NCBI GenBank assembly: GCA_965248715.1
Contig: CBDFKB010000004.1
Span: 1 to 64,000 of the forward strand
Length of the DNA stretch: 64,000 nucleotides
Direction: 5' to 3'
Source of the DNA: CBDFKB01 sp965248715
Lineage (GTDB): Bacteria; Pseudomonadota; Alphaproteobacteria; Rhizobiales; Rhizobiaceae
The notes beneath the pieces were generated by a model, which was not told the DNA's origin, did no database searches, and saw nothing but the letters and a program-made list of their open reading frames with translations. Positions within the stretch are counted from its first letter, which is position 1. Each line of letters opens with the position of its first letter. The translations under genes and the position numbers were made by a program. This document shows positions 19,294-28,843 of the stretch, piece by piece.

Positions 19294-19581
19294 TCACGCC
19301 CCTTCGACAATGACGATTTCGCTTTTCGAGGCTGCTTGGCGATGGAGCAATGCCTCTTGGTAGCCAGGTGAGTTGTAGCATTCGAGCGCTAGCGCGTAGC
19401 TTTCAAATTCGAGCACCACATGGCGGCTTCTGGCCGGCCCTTCGGGAGCATAATTACGCCCGCCACGAATAATCGGGGTTGCTTTGAATTCCTCAAAAAC
19501 CTTGGCGTCGAGGCGCAGATATTGTGCGTAACGTTCCTTGTCTTCGACGTCGACATGGACGATCCAGTACCCTTTTGCCAT
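19294..19581 (-). CDS. DUF1330 family small protein
   Basis: 95 residues. GYWIVHVDVEDKERYAQYL, IIRGGRNYAPEGP and HVVLEFESYALALECYNS are the standard blocks of DUF1330, a dimeric alpha/beta-barrel fold of unknown function. It sits inside the acyl-CoA operon, one base from the acyl-CoA dehydrogenase stop and one base from the GST start, so it is likely made with them. Members often occur in catabolic operons. Confidence 0.9.
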   Translation of the reverse strand: MAKGYWIVHVDVEDKERYAQYLRLDAKVFEEFKATPIIRGGRNYAPEGPARSRHVVLEFESYALALECYNSPGYQEALLHRQAASKSEIVIVEGA

Positions 19582-19582
19582 C

Positions 19583-20749
19583 TCAAAGGCTCCTCGCGAT
19601 CAGTACTTTCATGATTTCATTGGTGCCGCCATAGATGCGCTGCACCCTAGCGTCACGGAACATGCGGGCGATCGGATATTCGTTCATATAACCATAGCCA
19701 CCAAACAATTGCAGGCACTCGTCGATGATTTTGTTTTGTAGATCGCTCAGCCAGTATTTCGCCATCGAGGCGGTGGTAGCGTCGAGGCCGCCGGCAAGAT
19801 GGCGGGTAATACAGTCATTGACGAAGGTTCGGCCGATGGTCGCCTCGGTTTTCATTTCGGCCAGTTTAAACTGGGTGTTCTGGAACTCGAGGATCGGCTT
19901 GCCGAAGGCGGTGCGTTCCTTGACATAGTCGATGGTCAATGAAAGCGCGCGCTCGATCGCGGCGATTGCCTGATTGGCGATCAATAGCCGTTCCTGGGGC
20001 AGTTCGGCCATCAATTGATAAAAGCCGCGGCCCTCTTCCTCGCCAAGCAGATTGGCGGTTGGCAGCGCCACATCGTCGAAAAACAATTCCGAGGTGTCAT
20101 TGGCCTTCAGGCCGATCTTGTCCAGGTTGCGGCCACGGCGAAACCCTTCCGCCTGGTCGCTCTCGACCACTATCAGCGACATTCCCTTGGCGCCCTTGCC
20201 GGTGTCGGTCTTGGCAACCACGATAATCAAATTGGCGTTTTGGCCGTTGGTGATAAAAGTCTTCGACCCGTTGAGCCGATATTGATTGCCGTTACGGATT
20301 GCGGAAGTGCGCACCGATTGCAGGTCGGAACCGGTACCAGGTTCGGTCATAGCCACTGCGCCGATCAATTCGCCGGTCGCCAGTTTCGGCAACCAGCGGC
20401 GTTTTTGTTCGTCAGTGCCGTGGTGCAATATGTAGGGGGCAACGATCAGCGAATGCAGCGCGATACCGAAACCGTCGACCCCGCTATGACCGATCGCGTC
20501 GACGATCGCGGTTTCGTGGGCATAGCTACCGCCGGCGCCACCAAATTCTTCCGGCATCGAAGCGCATAACAGGCCCGACGCGCCGGCCCCTTCCCAGGCG
20601 CTGCGATCAACGATCTGGTTCTTTTCATAGGCCTCGTAATTGGGTGCGATCTCATTTTCCATATAGCGATTGGCCATTTCGCGCAGCATGGCAACTTCTT
20701 CGCTTTCCCATGCCGGCTTGGCAATATCCAACACTTCACTGGGCAACAT
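19583..20749 (-). CDS. Acyl-CoA dehydrogenase (short/medium type)
   Basis: 388 residues from ATG 20749. AMTEPGTGSDLQSVRT binds FAD and substrate, LNGSKTFITNGQNANLIIV is a conserved core block, and the C-terminal QLFGGYGYMNEYPIARMFRD with RIYGGTNEIMK carries the FAD contacts. The catalytic Glu is probably the one in IYGGTNEI. This is an ordinary 390-residue FAD flavoenzyme that makes the 2,3 double bond. It is the second gene of the operon. An upstream ATG at 20764 would add five residues. Confidence 0.93.
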   Translation of the reverse strand: MLPSEVLDIAKPAWESEEVAMLREMANRYMENEIAPNYEAYEKNQIVDRSAWEGAGASGLLCASMPEEFGGAGGSYAHETAIVDAIGHSGVDGFGIALHSLIVAPYILHHGTDEQKRRWLPKLATGELIGAVAMTEPGTGSDLQSVRTSAIRNGNQYRLNGSKTFITNGQNANLIIVVAKTDTGKGAKGMSLIVVESDQAEGFRRGRNLDKIGLKANDTSELFFDDVALPTANLLGEEEGRGFYQLMAELPQERLLIANQAIAAIERALSLTIDYVKERTAFGKPILEFQNTQFKLAEMKTEATIGRTFVNDCITRHLAGGLDATTASMAKYWLSDLQNKIIDECLQLFGGYGYMNEYPIARMFRDARVQRIYGGTNEIMKVLIARSL

Positions 20750-20791
20750 GATCGATCCCACCATAATCACAAAACAAATAGGCTGGCGAAA

Positions 20792-22588
20792 TTAGAACGC
20801 TTCGGCGGTGAGCGCCATCATCGATCCGGCGCCGGCCGAAATCCGCGTCATATGGGCAGCGGTCTCCGGCATGATGCGTTCCATGAAATAGCGCCCGGTA
20901 GCGAGCTTGTTTTCATAGAACTCTGGCTTGCCGTTGGCACCTTCCTTCAACCCTTGATGGCATTTGGCGGCCATCATCGCCCACATATAGCCGAGCGTCA
21001 CCAGGCCAAACAAATGCATAAAGTCGGTGGAACCGGCTCCGGCATTATCGGCGTTATCCATCGCGTTTTGCATGAACCACATAGTCGCCTGGTTTAAGTC
21101 TTTCACCGCACTCCTGAGCGGGCCAACATAAACCTGCATGGCCTCGTCGTCCTTGTGCATCTTGGTGAATTCGTTGACTTCATCAAAGAAGGCGCGGATC
21201 GCGCGGCCGCCATTTTGCGGCAATTTGCGGCCAACCAGATCGAGTGCTTGGATGCCGTTGGCGCCTTCATAAATTTGCGTGATGCGGGCGTCACGCACGA
21301 ATTGCTCCATGCCCGATTCGCGCACATAACCATGACCACCGAACACCTGTTGCGCGGCGATGGTGTTTTCCAGGGCCTTGTCGGTCAAAACCCCTTTGAC
21401 CACCGGGGTGATCAAGCTCATGAAATCATCCGCTGCCTGGCGCTCGTCATCAACGCCGGATTTGTGGGATATGTCGCCCTTGAGCGCTGTGTAGAGAACC
21501 AGCATCCGTGCCGCCTCGTTGACCGCGCGGATGTTCATCAGCATACGGCGGATGTCCGGGTGGACGATGATCGGGTCGGCTTTCTTTTCCGGTTCTTTGA
21601 CGCCGGAAATCGAACGGCCCTGCAAGCGGTCACGGGCATATTCGACCGCGTTTTGATAGGCGATTTCGGAAACCGCCAAACCCTGCACGCCAACGCCGAG
21701 CCTGGCCTCGTTCATCATCACGAACATGGCGTTAAGGCCCTTGTTTTCCCGCCCGATCAGATAGCCGGCGGCATTGTCATAGTTGAGCACACAGGTCGAG
21801 TTGGCGTGAATGCCCATCTTTTCTTCGATCGACCCGCAACTGAGGTTATTGCGATCACCAAGCGAGCCGTCTTCGCCAAGCACAAACTTGGGAACGATAA
21901 ACAGCGATATGCCTTTGGTGCCTTCTGGCGCGCCTTCGATGCGGGCAAGCACCAGATGGACGATGTTTTCCGCCAGATCGTGCTCGCCGGCGGAAATGAA
22001 AATCTTCTGCCCGGTGATCTGGTAGCTACCATCGCCTTGCGCAACCGCCTTGGTACGCAACAAGCCAAGATCAGTGCCGCAATGGGGTTCGGTCAAATTC
22101 ATCGTGCCGGTCCATTTGCCGGCAATCATGTTCGGCAGCCAGGTTTCCTTTTGTTCATCAGAGCCGTGCTCCTGGATCGCTGCGATCGCGCCCTGGGTCA
22201 GGCCTGGGTACATGGTCATCGCCATATTGGCGCTCGACATATATTCCATAACAGCAGTGTGCAGCGCATAGGGCAGTCCCTGGCCACCATATTCCGGGTC
22301 GGCAGCAAGTCCATTCCAACCGCCTGCCATGTATTGATCAAACGCTTGTTTGAAGCCCTTCGGTGTTGTTACCGAACCGTCATCATGGCGCCTGCAACCT
22401 TCAGCATCACCCGACTGGTTGATCGGATGCAACACCTCTTCGCTCAGTTTGGCAGCCTCGCCGAGAATCGCTTCGATCAGATCAGGCGTCGCCTCCTCAA
22501 AACCAGGAAGGTTGTTGTAACGTTCGATCTGCAGAACTTCGTTAAGCACGAAAAGCGTATCATCTTGCGGTGCGCGGTAGGATGGCAT
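20792..22588 (-). CDS. Large acyl-CoA dehydrogenase (DmdC/FadE-like, 598 residues)
   Basis: The first gene of the operon. MPSYRAPQDDTLFVLNEVL begins a family-specific N-terminal extension, TGTMNLTEPHCGTDLGLLR is the FAD/substrate loop, GQKIFISAGEHDLAENIVH the mid core, and VFGGHGYVRESGMEQFVRD with ITQIYEGANGIQ the C-terminal FAD contacts. Unlike the short type it has about 150 extra C-terminal residues. Relatives include the methylmercaptopropionyl-CoA dehydrogenase DmdC of marine bacteria, but many act on other acyl-CoAs, so DMSP use is not claimed. Confidence 0.92.
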   Translation of the reverse strand: MPSYRAPQDDTLFVLNEVLQIERYNNLPGFEEATPDLIEAILGEAAKLSEEVLHPINQSGDAEGCRRHDDGSVTTPKGFKQAFDQYMAGGWNGLAADPEYGGQGLPYALHTAVMEYMSSANMAMTMYPGLTQGAIAAIQEHGSDEQKETWLPNMIAGKWTGTMNLTEPHCGTDLGLLRTKAVAQGDGSYQITGQKIFISAGEHDLAENIVHLVLARIEGAPEGTKGISLFIVPKFVLGEDGSLGDRNNLSCGSIEEKMGIHANSTCVLNYDNAAGYLIGRENKGLNAMFVMMNEARLGVGVQGLAVSEIAYQNAVEYARDRLQGRSISGVKEPEKKADPIIVHPDIRRMLMNIRAVNEAARMLVLYTALKGDISHKSGVDDERQAADDFMSLITPVVKGVLTDKALENTIAAQQVFGGHGYVRESGMEQFVRDARITQIYEGANGIQALDLVGRKLPQNGGRAIRAFFDEVNEFTKMHKDDEAMQVYVGPLRSAVKDLNQATMWFMQNAMDNADNAGAGSTDFMHLFGLVTLGYMWAMMAAKCHQGLKEGANGKPEFYENKLATGRYFMERIMPETAAHMTRISAGAGSMMALTAEAF

Positions 22589-23132
22589 GGTTCATACCTC
22601 AAAAAGGGGGCCGGCGGTGTTTGCCCAGGAGTTGAGCGGCAGGCGTGAAAAAGGTCGTGGCGGAACTGGAAACCGAAACCGGCTCAGTGCCGTTCCATTC
22701 CCTTATCAAACTTTTACGTTTGCGTAAACGTCAATAGTAAATGCTGGTCGATCGGCTGCTTTTGCAAGCCCCAGGTTCAGGAAAAATTCTGCCCAATGCG
22801 GGAAGCAAGACCGGCTAATGGTTCGATTCCAGCATTTGCGTCCCGCTGCAACATTGTGGTTTGCAAAGGTAGGAATCAAAAGAACCACTAGCAAGAAACT
22901 TGCTCTAGCGGTTTTGGCTGGGGACTGCCGATCAGCCCGCAGATTTGTCGCAGCAGTGGCAAATCGCCAACGATGTTTCATAAATGTTCGCTCAATATTG
23001 GCCAAAAGGCCGAAGATTAACCGCTTGTTTACTGTGTTTGGAGAAATGTGCCGTGTAATGGCAATACAAGCACATAGCTGTTTCAGCCAACGGTCTTGGC
23101 ATGGTGCAGGAAATAATCGGTAACCAAATTAC
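22589..23132. other. Divergent control region between acyl-CoA operon and PodJ-like gene
   Basis: 544 bases without a supported gene. Two roughly 100-codon frames on opposite strands overlap each other and match no family. The stretch holds a strong palindrome at 22713-22731 (listed separately) and a near-match to a CtrA box, TTAA-N7-TTTAC, at 23017-23032. Confidence 0.6.
22713..22731. promoter_or_regulatory. Palindromic operator candidate of the acyl-CoA operon
   Basis: Two interlocked inverted repeats share one site: TTTACG-4-CGTAAA and ACGTTT-4-AAACGT. It lies about 125 bases before the large acyl-CoA dehydrogenase start. TTTACG/CGTAAA-type palindromes are known as sites of MerR-family regulators of branched-chain and fatty acid breakdown (LiuR type) in proteobacteria; the assignment here is inference. 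No regulator gene is in the operon. Confidence 0.6.
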
Positions 23133-26100
23133 ATGAGCAGATTGCGTTCACAGCTCGACTTGTTGCAGACTGAAGCTGCACCGCGAAAAGCGCAGGTGTC
23201 GACAGACCAACGCATTGACTCTTTGCAGCGGACTATCGGTGAGTTGGAACGAAAGCTGCAATCGATCGGATCGGCACCAGCCGATCCAAGACGTTCTGCG
23301 GCGGTGCGCCAAGCACCAGCGCGAAAACAGGCGGCCATGGCCGCTCAGCCCTTCCCACCGACAGATCCGCGCACCCATCAAGGTAACAACCGCGGCGGCG
23401 GCACCCCAAGGACCGGGATCGATCTGCCCCAGCTTCGCGAGGAGATCGCCAATAATGTGGTGCGCGAGGTGCGCGGTGAATTTGACGTTGTGCGGCGCGA
23501 ACTGGCCAATATTCTAGCCGCAGTCGGTCACACGCAGCACAATGCGGAAGCTTCCGCGGAAATCACCCGGGTTGCCGACGGCATCAATCAATTGCAGTCT
23601 GAGCGTGGCGACACGGCTCGTTTGATCGACACTTTGGCCAGCGAACTTTCATACCTCAAGGGGGCGATTAACGAGATCCCTGAGCGGGTCGATTCATTCG
23701 GCCATGGTGCCAATGGCAGCCTGGCGGCGACCATAAACGCCCATCTCGCCCAATTACGCCAGGCGGTCGAGCAAATGCCGAGCACGCCTGCCTTTGACTT
23801 CTTGGAACAGCAACTGGGTGCGATTACCCAGTCGATCGAATATCTGACCCATGGCGACGAGGGATATCTGCCGACACGGTTCCACGTTCTCGACGAGCGA
23901 CTGGACGAAATCACTCGTGCGGTGGCAGCGCTGTCTACCAATCCGCAAGGTGGCCAGGATCATTTGGCGGGGCTGGAACGGGTCGAAGCACGCGTCGTTT
24001 CCCTGGCAAAGCAGATCGAGGTCGACAGTGGGCACACTTTGCCAGCCGACCTTGGCCAACAGCTGGCTGGGGTTTCCCAACTGTTGCAGGATATGCCGGA
24101 GCAGTTGCGATCACTGCCGGCGTTCGATCCGGGCGGACAACTGCAAGTGCTACATCAACAATTGCAGGCGATTGCCGGTCAATTGGAGACGGTCAACGCG
24201 CCAGAGATAAATTTCCAGCCGATTGAGGCCCGTCTTGGCTCGATCGAGCAACAAATGGCCGCAAGCCGTGATGTTACCATCGACATCGCCGCCAGGGCTG
24301 CCGAGCAGGCACTTGATGCGGTGGAATTAAAAGCGGCCGGTATTGATCGGGACGATCTCGAACAACTCTCAGCCGACCTGAAAACTTTGAAGGAATTGGC
24401 GCGCGAAGATACCGGCGCGCAGCAGGAAATCTTTCGGGCGGTCCATGACACCCTGCGTTCGATTGTCGATCGCCTGTCGGGAATCGAGGATCGACTAGCG
24501 CCGGCAATCGCCGGGGCCGGCTGGACCCCGCCACCTAATCAGCCGCAACCCAGTGCCGAAGCCGGACTGGAAGCAGTTCAGCAATCGACAGACTTTAACG
24601 CTGTCGATGATGGCATCGACCTCATATTGGCTGACAATGTCGGCCTTGAGACGACAAGTTCGTTCGCCGAACCGCGCCAGGTGCCCAATATTGCGATGGA
24701 TGATGGTGATCTGGCCGCATTTGAGGCTGAGACCGAGGCGCCGGCTGAAAATGACGACGATATTCCGCTGGAGCCCGGATCTGGTACGCCCGACCTGGCC
24801 GCCTTGGTTAAACGGGCCAATGAACGGCGCAGCAAAAGGGAGACGGAACCCAGGAAATCGGGCTCTGCCGATCTGGTTGCCGAAGCCCGCCGTGCGGCAG
24901 CGAGACGGGCCGCAGAAGCGATCAAGAACCAGCCTGACGGCACCGTCGCTAGCGACGACAACAGCGCCGGGAAATCCGGCCGTCCGGGTGCAACCAAGGG
25001 CAGTTTGGCTGGGCTGAGGAAAACGCTGATTGCCAGCGCACTGGTCGCGGCACTGCTCGCGATCGGATATATGGTGGTGATGCCGATGTTGCGGGCAAAT
25101 AACGACGCCGACATTGTCCGTGCACCGGTCGCACCGGCTGCGGAAACGATCGTAGACGACGAGACCGACGCCTTGATCGGCAAGACGGATAGCACCGCCG
25201 GTTCGTCAATGCCGGCCGATGCAGGAACCCCGGGCGACGGCCAAGTAATGAAAAATCCGGTCCGGCAAGTAGGAGACACTCCGCCGGTGATCGAAATCCC
25301 GGCTGATGTTGGCGACGACGCCACTGCGATGGTGGGACAAGACCGGGAAACCGGCCCAGCCGCACCCGCAAACAGCGCTAGCGATGCGGCCACCATGGAT
25401 CAATCAGCAGCGCAAGAAGACAAATCAACCGCGATTGCGACCATGGGCGAAGATATGGCATCCGGGCTACCGGAAGGGATAGCCAATGCATCACTGAGCG
25501 CGGCCGTCGCCGAAGGCAATCCACTGGCGCAATTTGAGATCGGCAGACGGTTTATGGATGGCGAAGGGGTTTCGGTCGATATGAAACAGGCCGCTAAATG
25601 GTATGAACGCGCCGCCGAAAAAGGCCTTGCCGTTGCCCAATACCGGCTTGGCAATTTTCACGAAAAGGGCCGCGGTGTCGACAGAGATATCGACGCTGCC
25701 GCCACCTGGTATCGGCGCGCCGCCGATCAGGGCAATGCGCTTGCCATGCATAATCTCGCGGTGCTGTATGCATCGGGACTTCCCGGCAGTGATCCCGACA
25801 TGTCGGGTGCGGCCGAATGGTTCCGCAAAGCTGCCGAACTGGGGGTCAAGGACAGTCAGGTTAATCTCGGCATCTTATACAGCCAGGGGGTTGGACTGCC
25901 GAACGATTTGCATGCCGCTTATAAATGGTTTGCGGTTGCGGCGGCAGCCGGAGATCGCGAAGCCGAGGCCAAGCGTGATACCGTGGCCAATGTGATGGGC
26001 GCCGAACAGCTGGACGCCGCCAAGGCCGCGGTCGCAGACTGGAAACCGGCCAAGGTGGTATATGGCGCCAATGCGGTAAATCTTCCGGAGGCCTGGCAGG

Positions 26101-26336
26101 CTGGAAAAGCAAATCCTGCAACCAATCAAGACGCCCGGCAGCTAAACCAACCGCAGGACATCAGCAAAGTGCAGGATTTGCTGACACAGCTTGGATTTGA
26201 CCCAGGCCCGGTGGACGGCATGATCGGCGCCAAGACCCGGCGCGCTATACTGGATTTCGCCCGCTCGCAAAATCTGCCGCTTTCCGACAAGATTGATACC
26301 GCCCTGCTGGACGCCTTGGTGCTGGCGGCGGGCTGA
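23133..26336 (+). CDS. PodJ-like membrane protein with coiled coils, Sel1 repeats and peptidoglycan-binding domain
   Basis: 1067 residues. Residues 1-480 are rich in heptads and predicted coiled coil, 480-620 are acidic and disordered, and GLRKTLIASALVAALLAIGYMV (split here as GLRKTLIASALVAALL then AIGYMV) around 630-650 is one membrane segment. After a linker come Sel1-type repeats (about 785-930): AQFEIGRRFMDGEGVSV, AQYRLGNFHEKGRGVDR, and more. The end (about 1005-1060) is a PG_binding_1 domain with LLTQLGFDPGPVDGMIG. This order matches polar organising proteins of the PodJ group, which place cytoplasmic partners and read the wall outside. The usual N-terminal WSVKG-like block of rhizobial relatives is missing. 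Start ATG 23133 has no strong ribosome site. Confidence 0.82.
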   Translation: MSRLRSQLDLLQTEAAPRKAQVSTDQRIDSLQRTIGELERKLQSIGSAPADPRRSAAVRQAPARKQAAMAAQPFPPTDPRTHQGNNRGGGTPRTGIDLPQLREEIANNVVREVRGEFDVVRRELANILAAVGHTQHNAEASAEITRVADGINQLQSERGDTARLIDTLASELSYLKGAINEIPERVDSFGHGANGSLAATINAHLAQLRQAVEQMPSTPAFDFLEQQLGAITQSIEYLTHGDEGYLPTRFHVLDERLDEITRAVAALSTNPQGGQDHLAGLERVEARVVSLAKQIEVDSGHTLPADLGQQLAGVSQLLQDMPEQLRSLPAFDPGGQLQVLHQQLQAIAGQLETVNAPEINFQPIEARLGSIEQQMAASRDVTIDIAARAAEQALDAVELKAAGIDRDDLEQLSADLKTLKELAREDTGAQQEIFRAVHDTLRSIVDRLSGIEDRLAPAIAGAGWTPPPNQPQPSAEAGLEAVQQSTDFNAVDDGIDLILADNVGLETTSSFAEPRQVPNIAMDDGDLAAFEAETEAPAENDDDIPLEPGSGTPDLAALVKRANERRSKRETEPRKSGSADLVAEARRAAARRAAEAIKNQPDGTVASDDNSAGKSGRPGATKGSLAGLRKTLIASALVAALLAIGYMVVMPMLRANNDADIVRAPVAPAAETIVDDETDALIGKTDSTAGSSMPADAGTPGDGQVMKNPVRQVGDTPPVIEIPADVGDDATAMVGQDRETGPAAPANSASDAATMDQSAAQEDKSTAIATMGEDMASGLPEGIANASLSAAVAEGNPLAQFEIGRRFMDGEGVSVDMKQAAKWYERAAEKGLAVAQYRLGNFHEKGRGVDRDIDAAATWYRRAADQGNALAMHNLAVLYASGLPGSDPDMSGAAEWFRKAAELGVKDSQVNLGILYSQGVGLPNDLHAAYKWFAVAAAAGDREAEAKRDTVANVMGAEQLDAAKAAVADWKPAKVVYGANAVNLPEAWQAGKANPATNQDARQLNQPQDISKVQDLLTQLGFDPGPVDGMIGAKTRRAILDFARSQNLPLSDKIDTALLDALVLAAG

Positions 26337-26509
26337 CAGGGCAAAATGGGTGGTAACCCGGTCGATGCAGCGATTTGGAAGTAACTCGCGCGCACGCCGG
26401 AACGACAAAGCCGCCGGCAATTGACAACCAGTGCCCGCAGGCGCATTAAACCGCCACTTCGTGCGGCGCGTCGGCATCCTTAAACGCGTGATTTCATGGC
26501 GTCTTTGCA

Positions 26510-27439
26510 GTGACAATATACCTGCCTATTGCGGAACTCTCGGTAAGCATTCTAGTGCTATTTGCCATGGGTGCCGGGGTCGGTTTTCTGTCGGGCATGT
26601 TCGGCGTTGGCGGTGGCTTCTTGATGACGCCGCTGCTGATTTTCTACAACATTCCTCCAGCGGTCGCGGTAGCCACGGAGGCCAACCAGATCGTCGCTTC
26701 GTCTTTTTCCGGCGCGTTGGTGCATTTTCGCCGTGGATCCGTCGACACTAAACTTGGAATATTTTTGCTGTCCGGTGGCATCGTCGGCTCGGTCGCTGGC
26801 GTCTTTATATTCTCTAGTCTCAGGCAGGCAGGCCAGCTCGATCTCATCATTTCGATCTTGTACGTAGTGTTTCTTGGATCGATCGGCGGGTTGATGCTGG
26901 TGGAAAGCCTGGTGGCGGTCCGGCGGGTCAAAGCCGGTGGTGCCAGCGAAATGCGCAAACCGTCCCAGCACAATTGGATTCACGGCTTGCCGTTCAAGGT
27001 GCGCTTTCGCCGCTCCAAACTGTATGTGAGTGCCATTCCGGTATTGGGGCTCGGCGTACTTGTCGGTCTGTTGGCTTCGATCATGGGGGTCGGTGGCGGC
27101 TTCATCATGGTGCCGGCGATGATCTATCTCCTCAAGGTGCCGACCAATGTGGTGATTGGCACCTCTTTGTTTCAGATCGTGTTTGTGACCGCGTTTACTA
27201 CGGTGTTGCAGGCGACGACCAACCAAACCGTTGATATTCCGCTAGCACTGATCTTGATGGTCGGCGGCGTGATCGGCGCACAATGGGGGGCGGCGGCCGG
27301 GCACCGGCTTCGCGGCGAACAATTGCGCGGATTGCTGGCGATCATGGTTCTCGCGGTGTGCGCGCGCCTTGCCTATGATCTGGTGATCGAACCGCAGGAA
27401 CTTTATTCGATCTATACCAACACCGGAGCGGCCCATTGA
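26510..27439 (+). CDS. TauE/SafE-family membrane permease
   Basis: 309 residues with about eight membrane segments in two halves, each opening with the family repeat: FLSGMFGVGGGFLMTPLL and LASIMGVGGGFIMVPAMI. The family exports sulfite, sulfoacetate or related organic anions; the substrate here is unknown. Start GTG 26510 gives the expected N-terminus TIYLPIAELSV. The next gene overlaps the stop, forming a three-gene membrane operon. Confidence 0.92.
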   Translation: MTIYLPIAELSVSILVLFAMGAGVGFLSGMFGVGGGFLMTPLLIFYNIPPAVAVATEANQIVASSFSGALVHFRRGSVDTKLGIFLLSGGIVGSVAGVFIFSSLRQAGQLDLIISILYVVFLGSIGGLMLVESLVAVRRVKAGGASEMRKPSQHNWIHGLPFKVRFRRSKLYVSAIPVLGLGVLVGLLASIMGVGGGFIMVPAMIYLLKVPTNVVIGTSLFQIVFVTAFTTVLQATTNQTVDIPLALILMVGGVIGAQWGAAAGHRLRGEQLRGLLAIMVLAVCARLAYDLVIEPQELYSIYTNTGAAH

Positions 27440-28254
27440 GCGCGATCACCGCATATAAGCGCGCTCAGCGAGCCACAGGCCGGTTGATGGGCCCGGTCGG
27501 GTTTTTAGCATTGCTGGCAGCATCTACTTTGAACGGCGCCGCCGAAGACATGCAATTTGGCCTGTCGACCGAGGAAATTCTGATTACGTCCGACTTTTCC
27601 GGCGCCGCACTGATTGTGTTTGGAACCATCGAGGACCCGGACATTTCGATCCTTGCCGCTGGTGGATACCAGGTTGCGGTGGTAGCCGAAAGTCCGCGCG
27701 AAGAAGTGGTGATACGGCGCAAGGAACGCATTCTCGGCATTTGGGTCAACAAAGAGCAGCGCCGTTTCCGCAATGTGCCGAAATTCTATTCGGTGGCGGC
27801 GAAAATTGCACCCGCCGACATTGCCGAGCGCAGCGAGCTAAAGCGTCACGAGCTGGGTATCGCCAATTTGGATTTCAAACTGTTTTCTTCCGGGAACGAA
27901 ACTTTCATCCTGCCGGAACCGGAATTTTCCACCTCGCTAAAACGGTTGCGACAAAACAAACAATTATACGCCGAGGAAGCTGGTAGCCTGAACTATTTGA
28001 GCCCGACCCTGTTTCGCGCACGGCTGTGGCTGCCGGCCGCCGTGCCGGTGGGTGAACTCAATGTCACCGCCTATTTGTTCCGCGAGGGTGAATTCGTAAC
28101 CTCGCGCTCGGATTCCCTGCGGGTCCGCAAGGCCGGTATCGAACAATGGGTTTTCGAACTGGCCCATGAACAGCCGCTCGCCTATGGCCTGATCGCGGTG
28201 ATTTTGGCGATCGCCACCGGCTGGATCGCCGGCGTCGTGTTCCGCAAGGAATAA
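27436..28254 (+). CDS. TIGR02186-family membrane protein
   Basis: 272 residues. FGLSTEEILITSDFSGAAL followed by VFGTIEDPDISI is the family's opening, RRKERILGIWVN the next block; one membrane helix is at the C-terminus (YGLIAVILAIATGWIAGVVF). Function is unknown; the gene usually accompanies a TauE/SafE permease, as here. Start TTG 27436 overlaps the permease TGA; ATG 27487 is an alternative that would put the signal peptide at the start. Confidence 0.87.
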   Translation: MSAITAYKRAQRATGRLMGPVGFLALLAASTLNGAAEDMQFGLSTEEILITSDFSGAALIVFGTIEDPDISILAAGGYQVAVVAESPREEVVIRRKERILGIWVNKEQRRFRNVPKFYSVAAKIAPADIAERSELKRHELGIANLDFKLFSSGNETFILPEPEFSTSLKRLRQNKQLYAEEAGSLNYLSPTLFRARLWLPAAVPVGELNVTAYLFREGEFVTSRSDSLRVRKAGIEQWVFELAHEQPLAYGLIAVILAIATGWIAGVVFRKE

Positions 28255-28724
28255 TGGTGGATAAGAGCCAAGTTCCAGCAACCCGACAGGCCGCAGAGCG
28301 CGCGGCGCTCGCCCTGTCAACCGCCGGCGCCCTGGTGATGGCGGTCTTGGTGGTGATCCTCTATTGGACCGGGCCACAAAGCCCACTGTTTGGCACCGCC
28401 GCCGACGCGCTCAAATTATGGGGCGCCTTGTTGCTTGCCTTTTTGTCTGGCATCCGCTGGGGCCTGGCGCTTGCCAACGAACCAGTTTCGTCCCGGGTCT
28501 TGGCGCTGGCTTGCATCGCCCCTTTGGTCGCCTTCCTGGTGCTGGTGCTTGCTGACCAAGCGGCGCTGATATTGCTGTTCGTAGCTTTTGCTGCCCACGG
28601 GGCTTGGGATACCTTCGCCATTCACGCCGGCGCCGCGCCATTGTGGTTTGCCCGGGTGCGCATGGTAGCAACGTTGGCGGTATCGCTGTGCCTGCTGGCG
28701 GCAATTTTCCTGGTCCAGGGGTAG
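28254..28724 (+). CDS. DUF3429-family membrane protein
   Basis: 156 residues and four to five membrane segments. LKLWGALLLAFLSGIRWGLAL is split by the family pattern G-x-x-L-L-A-F-x-x-G-I-x-W-G, and AAHGAWDTFAIHAGAAPLWF is the typical later block. Function unknown. Start ATG 28254 shares its A with the preceding TAA, so it is coupled to the TIGR02186 gene. The gene is followed by a repeat array. Confidence 0.87.
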   Translation: MVDKSQVPATRQAAERAALALSTAGALVMAVLVVILYWTGPQSPLFGTAADALKLWGALLLAFLSGIRWGLALANEPVSSRVLALACIAPLVAFLVLVLADQAALILLFVAFAAHGAWDTFAIHAGAAPLWFARVRMVATLAVSLCLLAAIFLVQG

Positions 28725-28796
28725 CACCGAACGCCCGGTAAAGACGGATGCAAGCCTGCATAATGCAGATCCGTTCGGTTCATAAACTACTTATGG

Positions 28797-28843
28797 AAAG
28801 CCCAACAAAGCCCGCAGGGCGCCAAAGATCGGCTTCCGGTGAG
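28797..28843. repeat. Fragment of the 267-bp inverted-repeat element
   Basis: About 47 bases (AAGCCCAACAAAGCCCGCAG onward to CTTCCGGTGAGC) resemble the interior of the element at 32570-32836 with roughly seven differences. It ends where the adjoining H1-H2 array begins, at CTAG, so it looks like a truncated copy joined to the array. Confidence 0.6.

Noticed and set aside
23017..23032. CtrA box upstream of the PodJ-like gene
   Set aside because: The second half reads TTTAC, one mismatch; without support it is not called as a site.
22706..23123. Two roughly 100-codon frames on opposite strands
   Set aside because: They overlap each other, match no family, and cover the control region with the palindrome.
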